Origin: DASQUK01 sp963717085 | Lineage (GTDB): Bacteria > Actinomycetota > Acidimicrobiia > Acidimicrobiales > VFJN01 | Assembly (NCBI GenBank): GCA_963717085.1 | Contig: CAVQVM010000022.1 | Span: forward strand, 120,775-184,774 | Reading direction: 5' to 3' | Length of the DNA: 64,000 bases | In this document: positions 16,862-27,978 of the stretch, in pieces | Numbering within the stretch: the first letter of the stretch is position 1 | Layout of the letters: each line of letters begins with the position of its first letter | Notes under the pieces: generated by a model | Told to the model about the DNA's origin: nothing | Seen by the model: the letters and a program-made list of their open reading frames with translations, nothing else | Databases searched by the model: none | Program-made: the position numbers and the translations under genes

Positions 16862-17404
16862 ATGCAGGTGACGATGACCGTCAACGGCGAGGAAGTGACC
16901 CGCGACATCGAGCCCCGGCTACTGCTGGTCCACTTCGTGCGCGACCACCTGGGCTTGACCGGCACCCACTGGGGCTGCGACACGTCCAACTGCGGCACCT
17001 GCGTGTTGTGGATGGATGGCGAGCCGGTCAAGAGCTGCACCGTGCTCGCGGCGATGGCCGCTGGGCGCACCATCCGCACGGTCGAGGACCTCGAGCGCGA
17101 TGGCGAGCTCGACCCGATCCAGCAGGGATTCATGCAGTGCCACGGCTTGCAGTGCGGCTTCTGCACTCCGGGGATGATGATGACCGCCCGCTGGCTGCTC
17201 GATCACGATCCCGATCCCACGGATGACGACATCCGGGAGGGCATCTCGGGGCAGTTCTGCCGCTGCACCGGCTACGAGAACGTCGTGCGGGCGATTCGCT
17301 GGGCGGCAGAACACCCTGACGGTCTGGGGGAGGCCGCGGAGCCCGGCGCCGCCGACGACAGTGCGGCGCCGGGCGACGCGGTTTCCGAGGAGGTGTCGGC
17401 ATGA
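16862..17404 (+). CDS. coxS: aerobic CO dehydrogenase small (2Fe-2S) subunit
   Basis: Carries two [2Fe-2S] clusters: the plant-type N-terminal cluster (GCDTSNCGTC with a further Cys in KSCTV) and the helical C-terminal cluster (CHGLQCGFCTPGM and FCRCTGYENV). The length of 180 aa includes an acidic Ala-rich tail not usual for the family. It sits directly after coxM. A 148-bp gap before coxL is unusual, since these genes normally touch. Confidence 0.94.
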   Translation: MQVTMTVNGEEVTRDIEPRLLLVHFVRDHLGLTGTHWGCDTSNCGTCVLWMDGEPVKSCTVLAAMAAGRTIRTVEDLERDGELDPIQQGFMQCHGLQCGFCTPGMMMTARWLLDHDPDPTDDDIREGISGQFCRCTGYENVVRAIRWAAEHPDGLGEAAEPGAADDSAAPGDAVSEEVSA

Positions 17405-17552
17405 CCGCACGTCCGCCGGGGCTGCGCCCCCTGACCCCATCGTCGCCGGGCTCGCTGGCTTGTCGACCCAACTACCCGCCCGTCTCGCGGCGACGTTGCG
17501 AGCGGGCTCCAGTTGGCTCGATCGCTCCGTCGACTGATCAGGAGCTGCGCTC
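17405..17552 (+). other. intra-operon gap with hairpins
   Basis: No convincing ORF. GGGGC-TGC-GCCCC (17418-17430 region) is a short hairpin followed by CTGACCCC, which resembles the core of the repeat at 8577-8592. Further on, CCAACT...CTCGC and GCGAG...AGTTGG form a long imperfect inverted repeat ending near 17517. A ribosome-binding AGGAG lies before coxL. Confidence 0.4.
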
Positions 17553-19960
<2,408 letters not shown>

Positions 19961-19964
<4 letters not shown>

Positions 19965-20908
19965 ACCCCGACGTCGAGGCCCGGGCCGCCGAGTTGCGGC
20001 GGGATCGGGTCTCGTTCGTGCACGCCCGGGTGGTGCGCGCCGAACGGCCGACGTCGGCCAAGCCGGGCGACGAGGCGGTGGTCCTGCCCGACGGCACGAT
20101 CGAGGGCTTCGTCGGGGGGGCGTGCGCGGAGTCGACGGTGCGGGCCCAGGGCCTGTCGTTGCTCGACTCCGGCGAGTCGCTGCTGCTGCGCATCTCGGCC
20201 TCGGGCGATGCCGGCGACGCGGGCGTGCCGGAGCCCGAGGGCACGCTGACCGTCGTCAACCCCTGCCTCTCGGGAGGGACCCTGGAGATCTTCCTGGAGC
20301 CGGTGATCCCAGCGCCCACCATCGCCGTCCACGGGGAGTCGCCGATCGCCGCCGCCCTGGCCGCGCTCGCCGAGCGCGTCGGCTTCGAGGTCGTGGTGGG
20401 CGCGGGGGATGCAGTCGGCGGGGAGGCGAGCGCCCCGCCGGCCGCGGTGGTCGTGGCGTCCCACGGGCGAGACGAGGAGCCGGTCCTGGAGGCAGCCGTC
20501 CGCGCGGGCGTGCCGTACGTGGGCCTCGTGGCCAGCCGCAAGCGGGGCGAGGCCGTCGTGGCCGCGCTCGAGCTCGACGACGTCCAGCGGGCCTCGGTGC
20601 ACACCCCTGCGGGGTTGGACATCGGTGCCCGCACGCCGCGCGAGGTGGCGCTGTCGATCCTGGCCGAGATCGTCGCCCAGCGCCCGCGCCCCTCCGGCAT
20701 GGCCCAGGCGTCGCCCGGGGCCACCACGGCCGCGGGGCCGCCGACCGCACCCGAGGTCGTCACCGACCTGGTGTGCGGGATGGCGGTGGTCGCCGACGAC
20801 GTCGCACTGCACCTGGACCATGCGGGCAAGCGCTACTGGTTCTGCGGGACCGGCTGCCTGCGTGCGTTCGCCGCCGACCCGAGCGCCTACCTGCCGTCCG
20901 ACGCGTGA
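19961..20908 (+). CDS. XdhC/CoxF-family Mo-cofactor maturation protein fused to a YHS domain
   Basis: A 315-residue protein. Residues ~1-240 are XdhC/CoxI-like (FVGGACAESTVRAQ, HTPAGLDIGARTPREVALSILAEIVA), a family that sulfurates or protects the molybdenum cofactor before insertion into XdhA/CoxL-type enzymes. The C-terminus (~265-315) is a YHS domain, VCGMAVVADDVALHLDHAGK and YWFCGTGC, a small metal-binding module. The GTG at 19961 overlaps the coxL stop, so it belongs to the operon. The fusion may bring metal or copper handling to cofactor maturation. Confidence 0.85.
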
Positions 20909-20928
20909 CGGGCCGGCACACTGTCGAC

Positions 20929-21018
20929 GTGGCCCGGATTCGGCCGGGCCGGGCCGCCGACGCTCCCGCCATCGCCGCCCTCGGGGCGCGCAAATCCGGG
21001 TCGACGAGCGAGGCGAGG
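20929..21018 (+). pseudogene. possible N-terminal remnant of a GNAT acetyltransferase
   Basis: A frame from GTG 20929 reads ARIRPGRAADAPAIAALG, typical of the first strand and helix of GNAT N-acetyltransferases, then runs without a stop into the carbonic anhydrase. Nothing else of a GNAT protein follows. It could be a deletion scar or a short leader. Confidence 0.35.
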
Positions 21019-21507
21019 ATGACCGTGACCGACCAGCTGCTGCGGAACGCCCGGCGATTCGCCGAGGGCTTCGACGAGGACGCACAGGTCACGCAGCGCC
21101 CGACTCACGTGGCGGTGGTCGCCTGCATGGACGCCCGCCTCGATCCGCAGGCCATCCTCGGGCTCGCCTCGGGCGACGCCCACGTCATCCGCAACGCCGG
21201 GGGCGTCGTCAGCGACGACGTCATCCGATCGCTGGCCATCTCGCAGCGGCTGCTCGGCACGACCGAGATCATGCTGGTCCACCACACCGACTGCGGCATG
21301 CTCACCTTCCGCGACGACGACGTGAAGGACCAGATCGCCGCCGACACCGGCATCCGCCCGCCGTTCGCCCTGGAGGCCTTCCCCGACCTCGACGACGACG
21401 TCCGCCAGTCGGTCGCCCGCATCCACGCCAGCCCCTTCATCCCCCACAAGAACGTGCGGGGGTTCGTGTACGAAGTCGAGAACGGCAGGCTGCGCGAGGT
21501 GTCGTGA
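21019..21507 (+). CDS. beta-class carbonic anhydrase
   Basis: Interconverts CO2 and bicarbonate. The 162-residue length and motifs match the short beta-class enzymes (like the Rv1284 group): zinc ligands in CMDARLD (with the Asp-Arg dyad) and HHTDCGM, plus VIRNAGGVVSDDVIRSL. The ATG at 21019 is preceded by GAGGCGAGG. It follows the cox operon by about 110 bp on the same strand; handling CO2 released by CO dehydrogenase is an attractive but unproven link. Confidence 0.9.
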   Translation: MTVTDQLLRNARRFAEGFDEDAQVTQRPTHVAVVACMDARLDPQAILGLASGDAHVIRNAGGVVSDDVIRSLAISQRLLGTTEIMLVHHTDCGMLTFRDDDVKDQIAADTGIRPPFALEAFPDLDDDVRQSVARIHASPFIPHKNVRGFVYEVENGRLREVS

Positions 21508-21643
21508 GTTCCCGATCGACGACCGCGCTCGGGTGATGCGGGTCGCTTGCTCCATCCGCGGCGGGCGCTGGCTCCGAACCGAGGGTGTCAATCGCCGTCT
21601 GGTGGTGACAACCCGCACACCGTCCTACGACCGGAGATCGAAG

Positions 21644-21766
21644 ATGCGCAAGACCCTCGGACTCGTCGCCGCCGGGCTGCTCGCCGTGTTCGGAGTCGCC
21701 CTCGCCGCCGCTCCGGCCGGCGTCACCTACGCCGCCACCGCCATCGAGTACGGCCTGATCGCCTGA
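21644..21766 (+). CDS. 40-aa exported peptide ending in a Flp-pilin-like core
   Basis: ATG 21644 has GGAG upstream (21634-21637). The first ~25 residues form a classical signal peptide (MRKTLGLVAAGLLAVFGVAL, then AAAPAG). The mature end, ATAIEYGLIA, is the conserved N-terminal core of type IVb Flp/Fap pilins, where it normally continues into a hydrophobic helix. Here a TGA follows at once and no other frame supplies the missing helix. It is either a chimeric remnant or a genuine short secreted peptide. Confidence 0.5.
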   Translation: MRKTLGLVAAGLLAVFGVALAAAPAGVTYAATAIEYGLIA

Positions 21767-21868
21767 CGCCGGTCCGCCAGTATCGGGCTCGTGAGGTCCC
21801 TCCAACCGTTCTTGGCGCCGAGGTAGTTGCCCAGTAACCAGTTCTGCGCCGAGAAGCGTCAGTGAGGC

Positions 21869-21937
21869 TCGATTCCGCCGGTGGTGCGCCAGCCCGGGAC
21901 ATCCAACGCAGCGCGGGCATGGGATCCGCGGAATCGA
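21869..21937. repeat. 10-bp inverted repeat downstream of greA
   Basis: TCGATTCCGC (21869-21878) and GCGGAATCGA (21928-21937) are exact inverse copies, 49 bp apart, ending four bases from the greA stop. It may form part of a terminator for greA. Nothing else is seen in 21767-21940. Confidence 0.4.
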
Positions 21938-21940
21938 CCC

Positions 21941-22408
21941 TCAGTCGATCGAGACGATCTCGACCTGGAGCTCGGCGCCGGTTGGAGCCGTGAACGTCAC
22001 CGAGTCGCCGGGTCCTGACCCGATGAGGGCCTCACCAAGGGGCGACGACGGGCTGATCACCTCCAGGTCGTCGTGGCGTTCCTCGATCGAACCCACGAGG
22101 TAGCGCTCGACCTCGTCGTCGCCGGCGTAGCGGATGGCCACCACCGAGCCATGCGACACGTGCTCACCGTTGTCGGCCTGGACGATCTCGGCGTTCTCGA
22201 GCATCGCGGAGAGCTGGCGGATGCGGCCCTCCATCTTGCCTTGCTCCTCCTTGGCGGCGTGATAGTCACCGTTCTCGGAGAGGTCGCCGAGCTCCCGGGC
22301 CGCTTCGATCTTGCGAGCGATCTCGACCCGTCCGCGCGTCGTCAGGTCCTGATACTCCGCCTGGAGGCGGTCGTACGCGGCCTGCGAGAGGTGGTGGGTC
22401 TCTGCCAT
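21941..22408 (-). CDS. greA: transcription elongation factor GreA
   Basis: Binds the RNA polymerase secondary channel and triggers cleavage of backtracked transcripts. The 155-residue product has the N-terminal coiled coil with the acidic tip LGDLSENGDYHAAKEEQ and the C-terminal FKBP-like domain (SPLGEALIGSGPGDSVTF). TAGCCT on the minus strand (22418-22423) ends 9 nt before the ATG, suggesting a leaderless mRNA. Confidence 0.95.
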   Translation of the reverse strand: MAETHHLSQAAYDRLQAEYQDLTTRGRVEIARKIEAARELGDLSENGDYHAAKEEQGKMEGRIRQLSAMLENAEIVQADNGEHVSHGSVVAIRYAGDDEVERYLVGSIEERHDDLEVISPSSPLGEALIGSGPGDSVTFTAPTGAELQVEIVSID

Positions 22409-22735
22409 AGACGCACCAGGCTAGGACGTCGTGACGGGTCGGCCAACGGCCAACCGACCGGCGCTCGGCATCGCGGTTGACGCCGCTTGGCGCTTCGGTG
22501 AACACTTGCCGCCGTGCGTCCCCTCGCCGCCTCGGTAATCATCATCGTGTAGCGCGCGTCGGCTGTCGACGTGCGCTCCCGACCGTCCACCATCGGTGGG
22601 CGGTTTGTCATTTATCGGCCCGGATCCCACCCACCCCGGAGAAACAGTGAGCGAGCGTGAGCGAGCGAACCATAAGCACAGTGCCCTACTCGCCGCGAAG
22701 CGGCGATGGCTCACCTGCGTCCCGAAGGCACGCCG
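22409..22735 (+). other. intergenic region with tandem repeat and hairpin before leuB
   Basis: No gene is supported. GTGAGCGAGC is repeated in tandem at 22647-22666. CGCCGC-GAA-GCGGCG (22691-22705) is a perfect 6-bp hairpin about 30 nt before the leuB start. The greA promoter lies at the left end. Confidence 0.4.
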
Positions 22736-23716
22736 GTGAGCCACCGAATCGGAGTCATCGGCGGGGACGGCATCGGTCCCGAGGTCATCGCCGAGGCCCT
22801 CAAGGTCGTCGGCGCCACCGGTGTCGCGCTCGAGACGGTGGACTACGACCTCGGCGGGGCCCGCTACCTACGCGACGGCACGATCCTGCCCGACAGCGTG
22901 CTCGACGAGTGGCGCGCCCTCGACGCGCTGCTACTCGGCGCCGTCGGCACCCCGGAGGTCCCGCCGGGCGTGATCGAGCGGGGGCTGCTGCTCAAGATGC
23001 GCTTCGATCTCGATCTCTACATCAACCAGCGGCCCTTCCTCGATCCCACCCAGGGCATCGACATCGTCGTCATCCGGGAGAACACCGAGGGCCCCTACGT
23101 CGGCGAGGGTGGGGTCCTGCGCAAGGGCACACCGCACGAGGTGGCCACTCAGGGGTCGGTCAACACGCGCATGGGCGTCGAGCGCTGCGTACGCTACGCG
23201 TTCGACCTGGCGAGCCAGCGCCCCCGCAAGCACGTCACGCTGGTCCACAAGACCAACGTGCTCACGTTCGCCGGCGACCTCTGGCAGCGTGCGTTCACCG
23301 AGGTGGCCGGCGAGCACCCGGACGTCGGCACCGCCTACAACCACGTCGACGCCGCCTGCATCTACTTCGTGCAGGAATCGGCGCGGTACGACGTGATCGT
23401 CACCGACAACCTGTTCGGCGACATCCTCACCGACCTCGCCGGGGCCGTGTCGGGCGGCATCGGGTTCGCCGCGTCCGGCAACCTCAATCCGGCGCGCACC
23501 GGTCCGTCCATGTTCGAGCCCGTGCACGGCTCGGCGCCCGACATCGCCGGGCAGGCCAAGGCCAACCCGGTGGCCGCCGTGCTGTCGGCGGCCATGATGC
23601 TCGACTTCCTGGGCGAGGCCGACGCCGCCGCCCGCATCCGCAAGGCCTGCGCCGAACCGTCGGCGCTCACCGGAACCACTCCCGAGATCGGCGACGCCAT
23701 CGCCGCTCGCGTCTGA
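22736..23716 (+). CDS. leuB: 3-isopropylmalate dehydrogenase
   Basis: NAD-dependent oxidative decarboxylase of leucine synthesis; probably also acts on erythro-3-methylmalate from the citramalate route. The 326-residue product has GVIGGDGIGPEVIAEALKV, RENTEGPYVGEGG, DNLFGDILTDLAGAVSGGIG and EPVHGSAPDIAGQ. GTG 22736 has GAAGG at 22723-22727; an ATG at 22706 is in frame but lies on the hairpin and adds non-conserved residues. ilvE follows 30 bp downstream. Tartrate dehydrogenases are related, but context favours leuB. Confidence 0.92.
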   Translation: MSHRIGVIGGDGIGPEVIAEALKVVGATGVALETVDYDLGGARYLRDGTILPDSVLDEWRALDALLLGAVGTPEVPPGVIERGLLLKMRFDLDLYINQRPFLDPTQGIDIVVIRENTEGPYVGEGGVLRKGTPHEVATQGSVNTRMGVERCVRYAFDLASQRPRKHVTLVHKTNVLTFAGDLWQRAFTEVAGEHPDVGTAYNHVDAACIYFVQESARYDVIVTDNLFGDILTDLAGAVSGGIGFAASGNLNPARTGPSMFEPVHGSAPDIAGQAKANPVAAVLSAAMMLDFLGEADAAARIRKACAEPSALTGTTPEIGDAIAARV

Positions 23717-23746
23717 CCACACCCAACACGAGGGGACCCCAGCACC

Positions 23747-24664
23747 ATGCCCATCACGCCCACCGAGAAGATCTGGTTCAACGGCGAGCTGATCCCGTGG
23801 GACGACGCCAAGATCCACGTCCTCACGCACACGCTCCACTACGGCATGGGCGTCTTCGAGGGCATCCGCGCCTACGAGACCGACGACGGCCCGGCCGCGT
23901 TCCGCCTCACCGACCACATGCGGCGCATGGACCAGTCGGCGCGGATCCTGATGATGCCGATGCCGTACTCGGTCGACGAGCTGGTGCAGGCGGTCAAGGA
24001 CACTGTGCGCTCGACCGGGCTGCCCGCGTGCTACATCCGTCCCATCGCCTACTACGGGTACGGCGAGATGGGCCTCAACACGCTGCCCTGCTCGGTCGAC
24101 GTGGCCGTGGCGTGCTGGCCGTGGGGCGCATACCTGGGCGACGACTCCCTCACCAAGGGCGTGCGCATGAAGATCTCGTCGTGGGCCCGCCACGACCACA
24201 ACATCATGCCGCCGGCCGCGAAGACCACGGGCAACTACGCGAACAGCTCGCTGGCGAAGGTCGAGGCGCTCAAGGCCGGCTACGACGAGGCTCTGCTGCT
24301 CAACCGCGCCGGCTTCGTGTCGGAGTGCACGGGCGAGAACGTGTTCGTCGCCCGCCACGGCAAGCTCATCACCCCGCCGCTGTCGGCCGGCGCGCTCGAG
24401 GGCATCACCCAGAGCACGGTGTTCGCCATCGCCCGCGATCTCGGCTTCGACGTCGAGTTCGGCGACCTGTCGCGCAGCGACGTCTACATCGCCGAGGAGA
24501 TGTTCGTGTGCGGCACCGCGGCCGAGGTGTCGTCGGTCCTCTCGGTGGACGACCGGGAGCTGCCGTGCCCGGGCCCAATGACCCTGGCGATCGGCGAGGA
24601 GTACGGCCGCGTCGTGCGCGGCCAGGTCGACAGGTACAAGGACTGGGTCGAGCATGTCCGCTGA
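23747..24664 (+). CDS. ilvE: branched-chain amino acid aminotransferase
   Basis: PLP enzyme (fold type IV, 305 aa) that makes the last step to leucine, isoleucine and valine. The PLP lysine is in AAKTTGNYANSSLAKVEA, with FVSECTGENVFV and ITQSTVFAIARDLGF around the cofactor. The ATG at 23747 has a GAGGGGA ribosome-binding site. Its stop codon overlaps the cimA start, so leuB-ilvE-cimA are likely cotranscribed. Confidence 0.95.
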   Translation: MPITPTEKIWFNGELIPWDDAKIHVLTHTLHYGMGVFEGIRAYETDDGPAAFRLTDHMRRMDQSARILMMPMPYSVDELVQAVKDTVRSTGLPACYIRPIAYYGYGEMGLNTLPCSVDVAVACWPWGAYLGDDSLTKGVRMKISSWARHDHNIMPPAAKTTGNYANSSLAKVEALKAGYDEALLLNRAGFVSECTGENVFVARHGKLITPPLSAGALEGITQSTVFAIARDLGFDVEFGDLSRSDVYIAEEMFVCGTAAEVSSVLSVDDRELPCPGPMTLAIGEEYGRVVRGQVDRYKDWVEHVR

Positions 24665-26321
24665 CGTACCGAGCCCGGGCGCGGCCACGGACACGCCCGC
24701 CGTCGACATCTTCGACACGACCCTGCGGGACGGTGCCCAGTTCGAGGGGATCTCGCTGTCCGTGGAGGACAAGCTGCGGGTGGCCGAGCAGCTCGACTGG
24801 CTGGGGGTCCGCTGGATCGAGGGCGGCTACCCGCAGGCCAATCCCCGGGACGCCGAGTTCTTCCGCCGTGCGCCGCGCGACCTGCACCTCGACACGGCCA
24901 CACTGGTGGCCTTCGGGTCGACCCGCCGCCCTGCGGGGCGGGTGGACGTTGACCCGACCCTGGCGGCGCTGGTCGGGAGCGGCGTGTCCACCGCCTGCAT
25001 CGTGGGCAAGAGCTGGGACTTTCACGTGACCGAGGCGCTCGGCACCAGCCTCGACGAGGGTGTCGCCATGGTGGGCGACTCGGTGCGGTTCCTGCGCGCC
25101 CAGGGCCTGCGGGTGTTCTTCGACGCCGAACACTTCTTCGACGGCTACAAGGCCAACCCCGAGTACGGGTTGCGGGTGTTGGAGGCGGCGGCCACGGAGG
25201 GGGCCGAGGTGCTCGTGCTGTGCGACACGAACGGCGGTTCGCTGCCGCACGAGGTGCAACGCATCGTGGCCGAGGTGGTGGCCTACTTCGGCGCCGAGCA
25301 GCAGATCGGGATCCACACGCAGAACGACAGCGGCTGTGCGGTCGCCAATTCCGTGGCCGCGGTCGTGGCCGGGGCGACCCACCTGCAGGGGACGGTCAAC
25401 GGCTACGGCGAGCGGACCGGCAACGCCAACCTCATGACCTGCATCCCCAACCTGCAGCTCAAGATGGGCGTGCGCTGCCTGCCGGCGTCCCGCCTCGACC
25501 GGCTCACGGCGGTCAGCCGGCACGTTGCCGAGCTCGTCAACCTGCCGCCGCACTCGGCCGATCCCTACGTCGGTGCCTCGGCGTTCGCCCACAAGGGCGG
25601 GCTGCACACGTCGGCCCTGGGCAAGGTCGGTGGTGCCAGCTACGAGCACGTCGATCCCGCGCTCGTCGGCAACCACACCCGGGTGCTGGTGTCCGACCTC
25701 GGCGGGCGATCGGGCATGGCGCTCAAGGCCAAGGAGTTCGGCGTCGGGCTCGACGGGCGGGCGGCGGCCGAGCTGTCCGACCGCCTCAAGCACCTCGAGG
25801 CCGACGGCTATCAGTTCGAGGCCGCCGACGCCTCCCTCGAACTGCTCATGCTGGAGGCCGGGGGATGGCGCCAGCCCTACTTCCAGCTCGAGGGCTACCG
25901 CGTCACCACGTACCACCGCAACGCCGTGCGGGGTGGTGCACCCATCGAGGACGGCGAGTCGATGATCGACACCGAGGCCACGGTCAAGGTGTGGGTGGGC
26001 GACGAGCGGCTGGTGGCCGTGGGCGAGGGCAACGGACCGGTCAACGCGCTGGACGCCGCTCTGCGGTCCGTGCTCACCGACCGCTACCCGCAGCTGGACC
26101 GGATCCACCTCACGGACTTCAAGGTGCGCGTGCTCGAGGGCGCAGCGGCCACCGGTGCGGTCGTGCGCGTGCTCATCGACTCGGCAGACGGCGATCGCAC
26201 GTGGTCGACCATCGGGGTCAGCGAGAACGTCATCGAGGCGTCCTGGCAGGCGCTCGTCGACTCACTGGTCTACGGCCTGCTCAAGGGGTCGGACGGCTCC
26301 CACGCCGCCGATGCTGGATGA
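24654..26321 (+). CDS. cimA: citramalate synthase
   Basis: Condenses pyruvate with acetyl-CoA to citramalate, feeding threonine-independent isoleucine synthesis through LeuCD and LeuB. The 555-residue protein has an HMGL-like barrel (DTTLRDGAQFEGISLSVEDK, HTQNDSGCAVANSVA, GTVNGYGERTGNANL) and a C-terminal LeuA dimer domain. The motif DAEHFFDGYKANPEY and the conserved AHKGGLHTSA are those of the CimA/TIGR00977 group rather than of leuA, which is already at 4731. The start overlaps the end of ilvE by 11 bp. Confidence 0.92.
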   Translation: MSADVPSPGAATDTPAVDIFDTTLRDGAQFEGISLSVEDKLRVAEQLDWLGVRWIEGGYPQANPRDAEFFRRAPRDLHLDTATLVAFGSTRRPAGRVDVDPTLAALVGSGVSTACIVGKSWDFHVTEALGTSLDEGVAMVGDSVRFLRAQGLRVFFDAEHFFDGYKANPEYGLRVLEAAATEGAEVLVLCDTNGGSLPHEVQRIVAEVVAYFGAEQQIGIHTQNDSGCAVANSVAAVVAGATHLQGTVNGYGERTGNANLMTCIPNLQLKMGVRCLPASRLDRLTAVSRHVAELVNLPPHSADPYVGASAFAHKGGLHTSALGKVGGASYEHVDPALVGNHTRVLVSDLGGRSGMALKAKEFGVGLDGRAAAELSDRLKHLEADGYQFEAADASLELLMLEAGGWRQPYFQLEGYRVTTYHRNAVRGGAPIEDGESMIDTEATVKVWVGDERLVAVGEGNGPVNALDAALRSVLTDRYPQLDRIHLTDFKVRVLEGAAATGAVVRVLIDSADGDRTWSTIGVSENVIEASWQALVDSLVYGLLKGSDGSHAADAG

Positions 26322-26348
26322 GTCGGGTCGGAAGTATCGTTCGCGCCC

Positions 26349-26867
26349 GTGGCCGCGCCTGAGTATGTCCCCGAGCCTGCGATCAGGCGCGTCCGGAACT
26401 ACGAGTCGAACCCGTGGCGACCGGAGTCGTGGCGACCGGTGCGACCCGGTGACGAGCCCTGGCACCAGCCCACGGGGGAGCGGCTGGGTTCCCCCGGCCC
26501 CGACCAGGGCTACGTCTACGTGTTGGCGCGATGGTTCGAGGGGCACCTGCAGCTCGCGCACGACGAGAACGAGCCGGACGCACTGGTCGGCTGCATCGGG
26601 GTCGCGCTCAAGCGCGCGTCCCTGTTCGGGCGGGCTCCGGTGGTGCACGACCTCACCGCGGCGCTGACCATCTGGGGGTTCCTGGGGGACGCGCCGCCCG
26701 ACCTGATCGCCTACCGCCAGCCGCTGTTCGCCGAGGTCGCGAACCCCCAGCACTATGCCGAGCAGCGCCGCATCGTCGACCTCGTGCCCGAGGACGTGCT
26801 GCGGCTCACCCCGGACGAGATCGCCGAACGGCATCGGGCCGACTGGCGATCGCTCCTCGCCGTGTAG
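26349..26867 (+). CDS. hypothetical actinobacterial protein (172 aa)
   Basis: Function unknown. The N-terminus reads PAIRRVRNYESNPWRPESWR; the centre holds DALVGCIGVALKRASLFGRAP and the C-terminus is acidic. No signal peptide or membrane helix is obvious. GTG 26349 is supported by TATCGT (26335-26340) 8 nt upstream, so the mRNA is probably leaderless. Its stop abuts the GTG of the next gene, so the two form an operon. Confidence 0.7.
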   Translation: MAAPEYVPEPAIRRVRNYESNPWRPESWRPVRPGDEPWHQPTGERLGSPGPDQGYVYVLARWFEGHLQLAHDENEPDALVGCIGVALKRASLFGRAPVVHDLTAALTIWGFLGDAPPDLIAYRQPLFAEVANPQHYAEQRRIVDLVPEDVLRLTPDEIAERHRADWRSLLAV

Positions 26868-27974
26868 GTGACGCCCGTCGCCACCGTGCCGCCGGACGAG
26901 CTGAGAGCCGTCTTCGGCGACGCCTGGGACAGGCCCATCACGATCGAGCCGCTGCCGCACGCGGCGGTGGCGTCGGCAACGGCGGGGCTGTGGCGCGTCC
27001 GGATCGCCGACCACTCCGCAGTCGTGAAGCTGCTTGCCCACGCGCCGGGGGGCGGCAGCCCCAACTGGCGGTCGGGGGAGGAGGAGTCGCACTGGTACTA
27101 CTGGCGCCGCGAGGCCGAGGCCTACCGGTCCGGTCTGCTCGCGGGGCTCGGGGGTGGGCTCCGGGCGCCAGTCTGCGAACTGGTCGCAGTCCGCGGCGAC
27201 GGCTCGGTTGCGCTCTGGCTCGAGGACCTGCGGGGCGATCCGGCGTCGTCGTGGTCCCTCGACCGCTACTACCGGGCAGCCCGTCACCTGGGCGAAGCGC
27301 AGGGCGAGTACATCGCCGGGCGCCCGCTCTCGGATGAACCGTGGCTCAGCCGCGGGTGGTTGCGCAGCTACCTCGACCAGCCACTCCGCCGGCTGACGGT
27401 CCCCATCGATCGGGCGCTGTGGCGACGCCCGCTTCTCGCCGACTGGTTCCCGGCGCCGCCGATCGCCGCTCTCCAGGCCATGCGCGCCGATCGCGGGCGC
27501 TTCCTCGCCGTGCTCGACCGCATGCCGAAAACGCTCTGCCACCTCGACTTCCATCCCGCCAACCTGTTCGACGGCGGGCATGGCACCACGGCGGCGATCG
27601 ACTGGTCGTTCGTGGGCATCGGGGCCCTCGGCGAGGATGCCGGCAACCTCGTGCCTGACGCCGTGCTCGACTTCCACGTCGGCGCGGAGGACCTTGAGTC
27701 GCTGTACGAGGCGGTCGCCGGCGGCTACGCAGCCGGCCTGCGGGATGCCGGCTGGTCCGGATCGGACGCCATCGTGCGGCTGGCGATGTCGGCCACCATG
27801 GCGGCCAAGTACGCGTGGATCGGTCCGGCACTGGCACAGGCGGTGGTCGAGGGACGCGAGCTCCTCAACGGGCGGCCGATCAACGAGGCGGTGTCGTGGT
27901 GGGTTCCGACCGTCGGCTTCCTACTCGACCGCGCCCGCGAGGCCCGCGAGCTGGACGCCCAGGCGCAAGGATGA
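26868..27974 (+). CDS. aminoglycoside phosphotransferase-fold kinase
   Basis: Kinase-like protein (368 aa) of the APH/choline kinase fold. The catalytic loop CHLDFHPANLF (HxDxxxxN) and the metal-binding AIDWSFVGIGALGEDAGNL are intact. The N-terminal nucleotide-binding lobe ends with VVKLL. It is not clearly an antibiotic-resistance enzyme; such proteins often act on small metabolites. GTG 26868 follows directly on the stop of the gene before, and the hydrolase gene begins five bases after its own stop. Confidence 0.8.
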   Translation: MTPVATVPPDELRAVFGDAWDRPITIEPLPHAAVASATAGLWRVRIADHSAVVKLLAHAPGGGSPNWRSGEEESHWYYWRREAEAYRSGLLAGLGGGLRAPVCELVAVRGDGSVALWLEDLRGDPASSWSLDRYYRAARHLGEAQGEYIAGRPLSDEPWLSRGWLRSYLDQPLRRLTVPIDRALWRRPLLADWFPAPPIAALQAMRADRGRFLAVLDRMPKTLCHLDFHPANLFDGGHGTTAAIDWSFVGIGALGEDAGNLVPDAVLDFHVGAEDLESLYEAVAGGYAAGLRDAGWSGSDAIVRLAMSATMAAKYAWIGPALAQAVVEGRELLNGRPINEAVSWWVPTVGFLLDRAREARELDAQAQG

Positions 27975-27978
27975 GCGG

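Noticed and set aside
26868..27974. Aminoglycoside resistance gene
   Set aside because: Only the kinase fold motifs are shared; sequence context is ordinary chromosome and no close similarity to known resistance enzymes can be seen.
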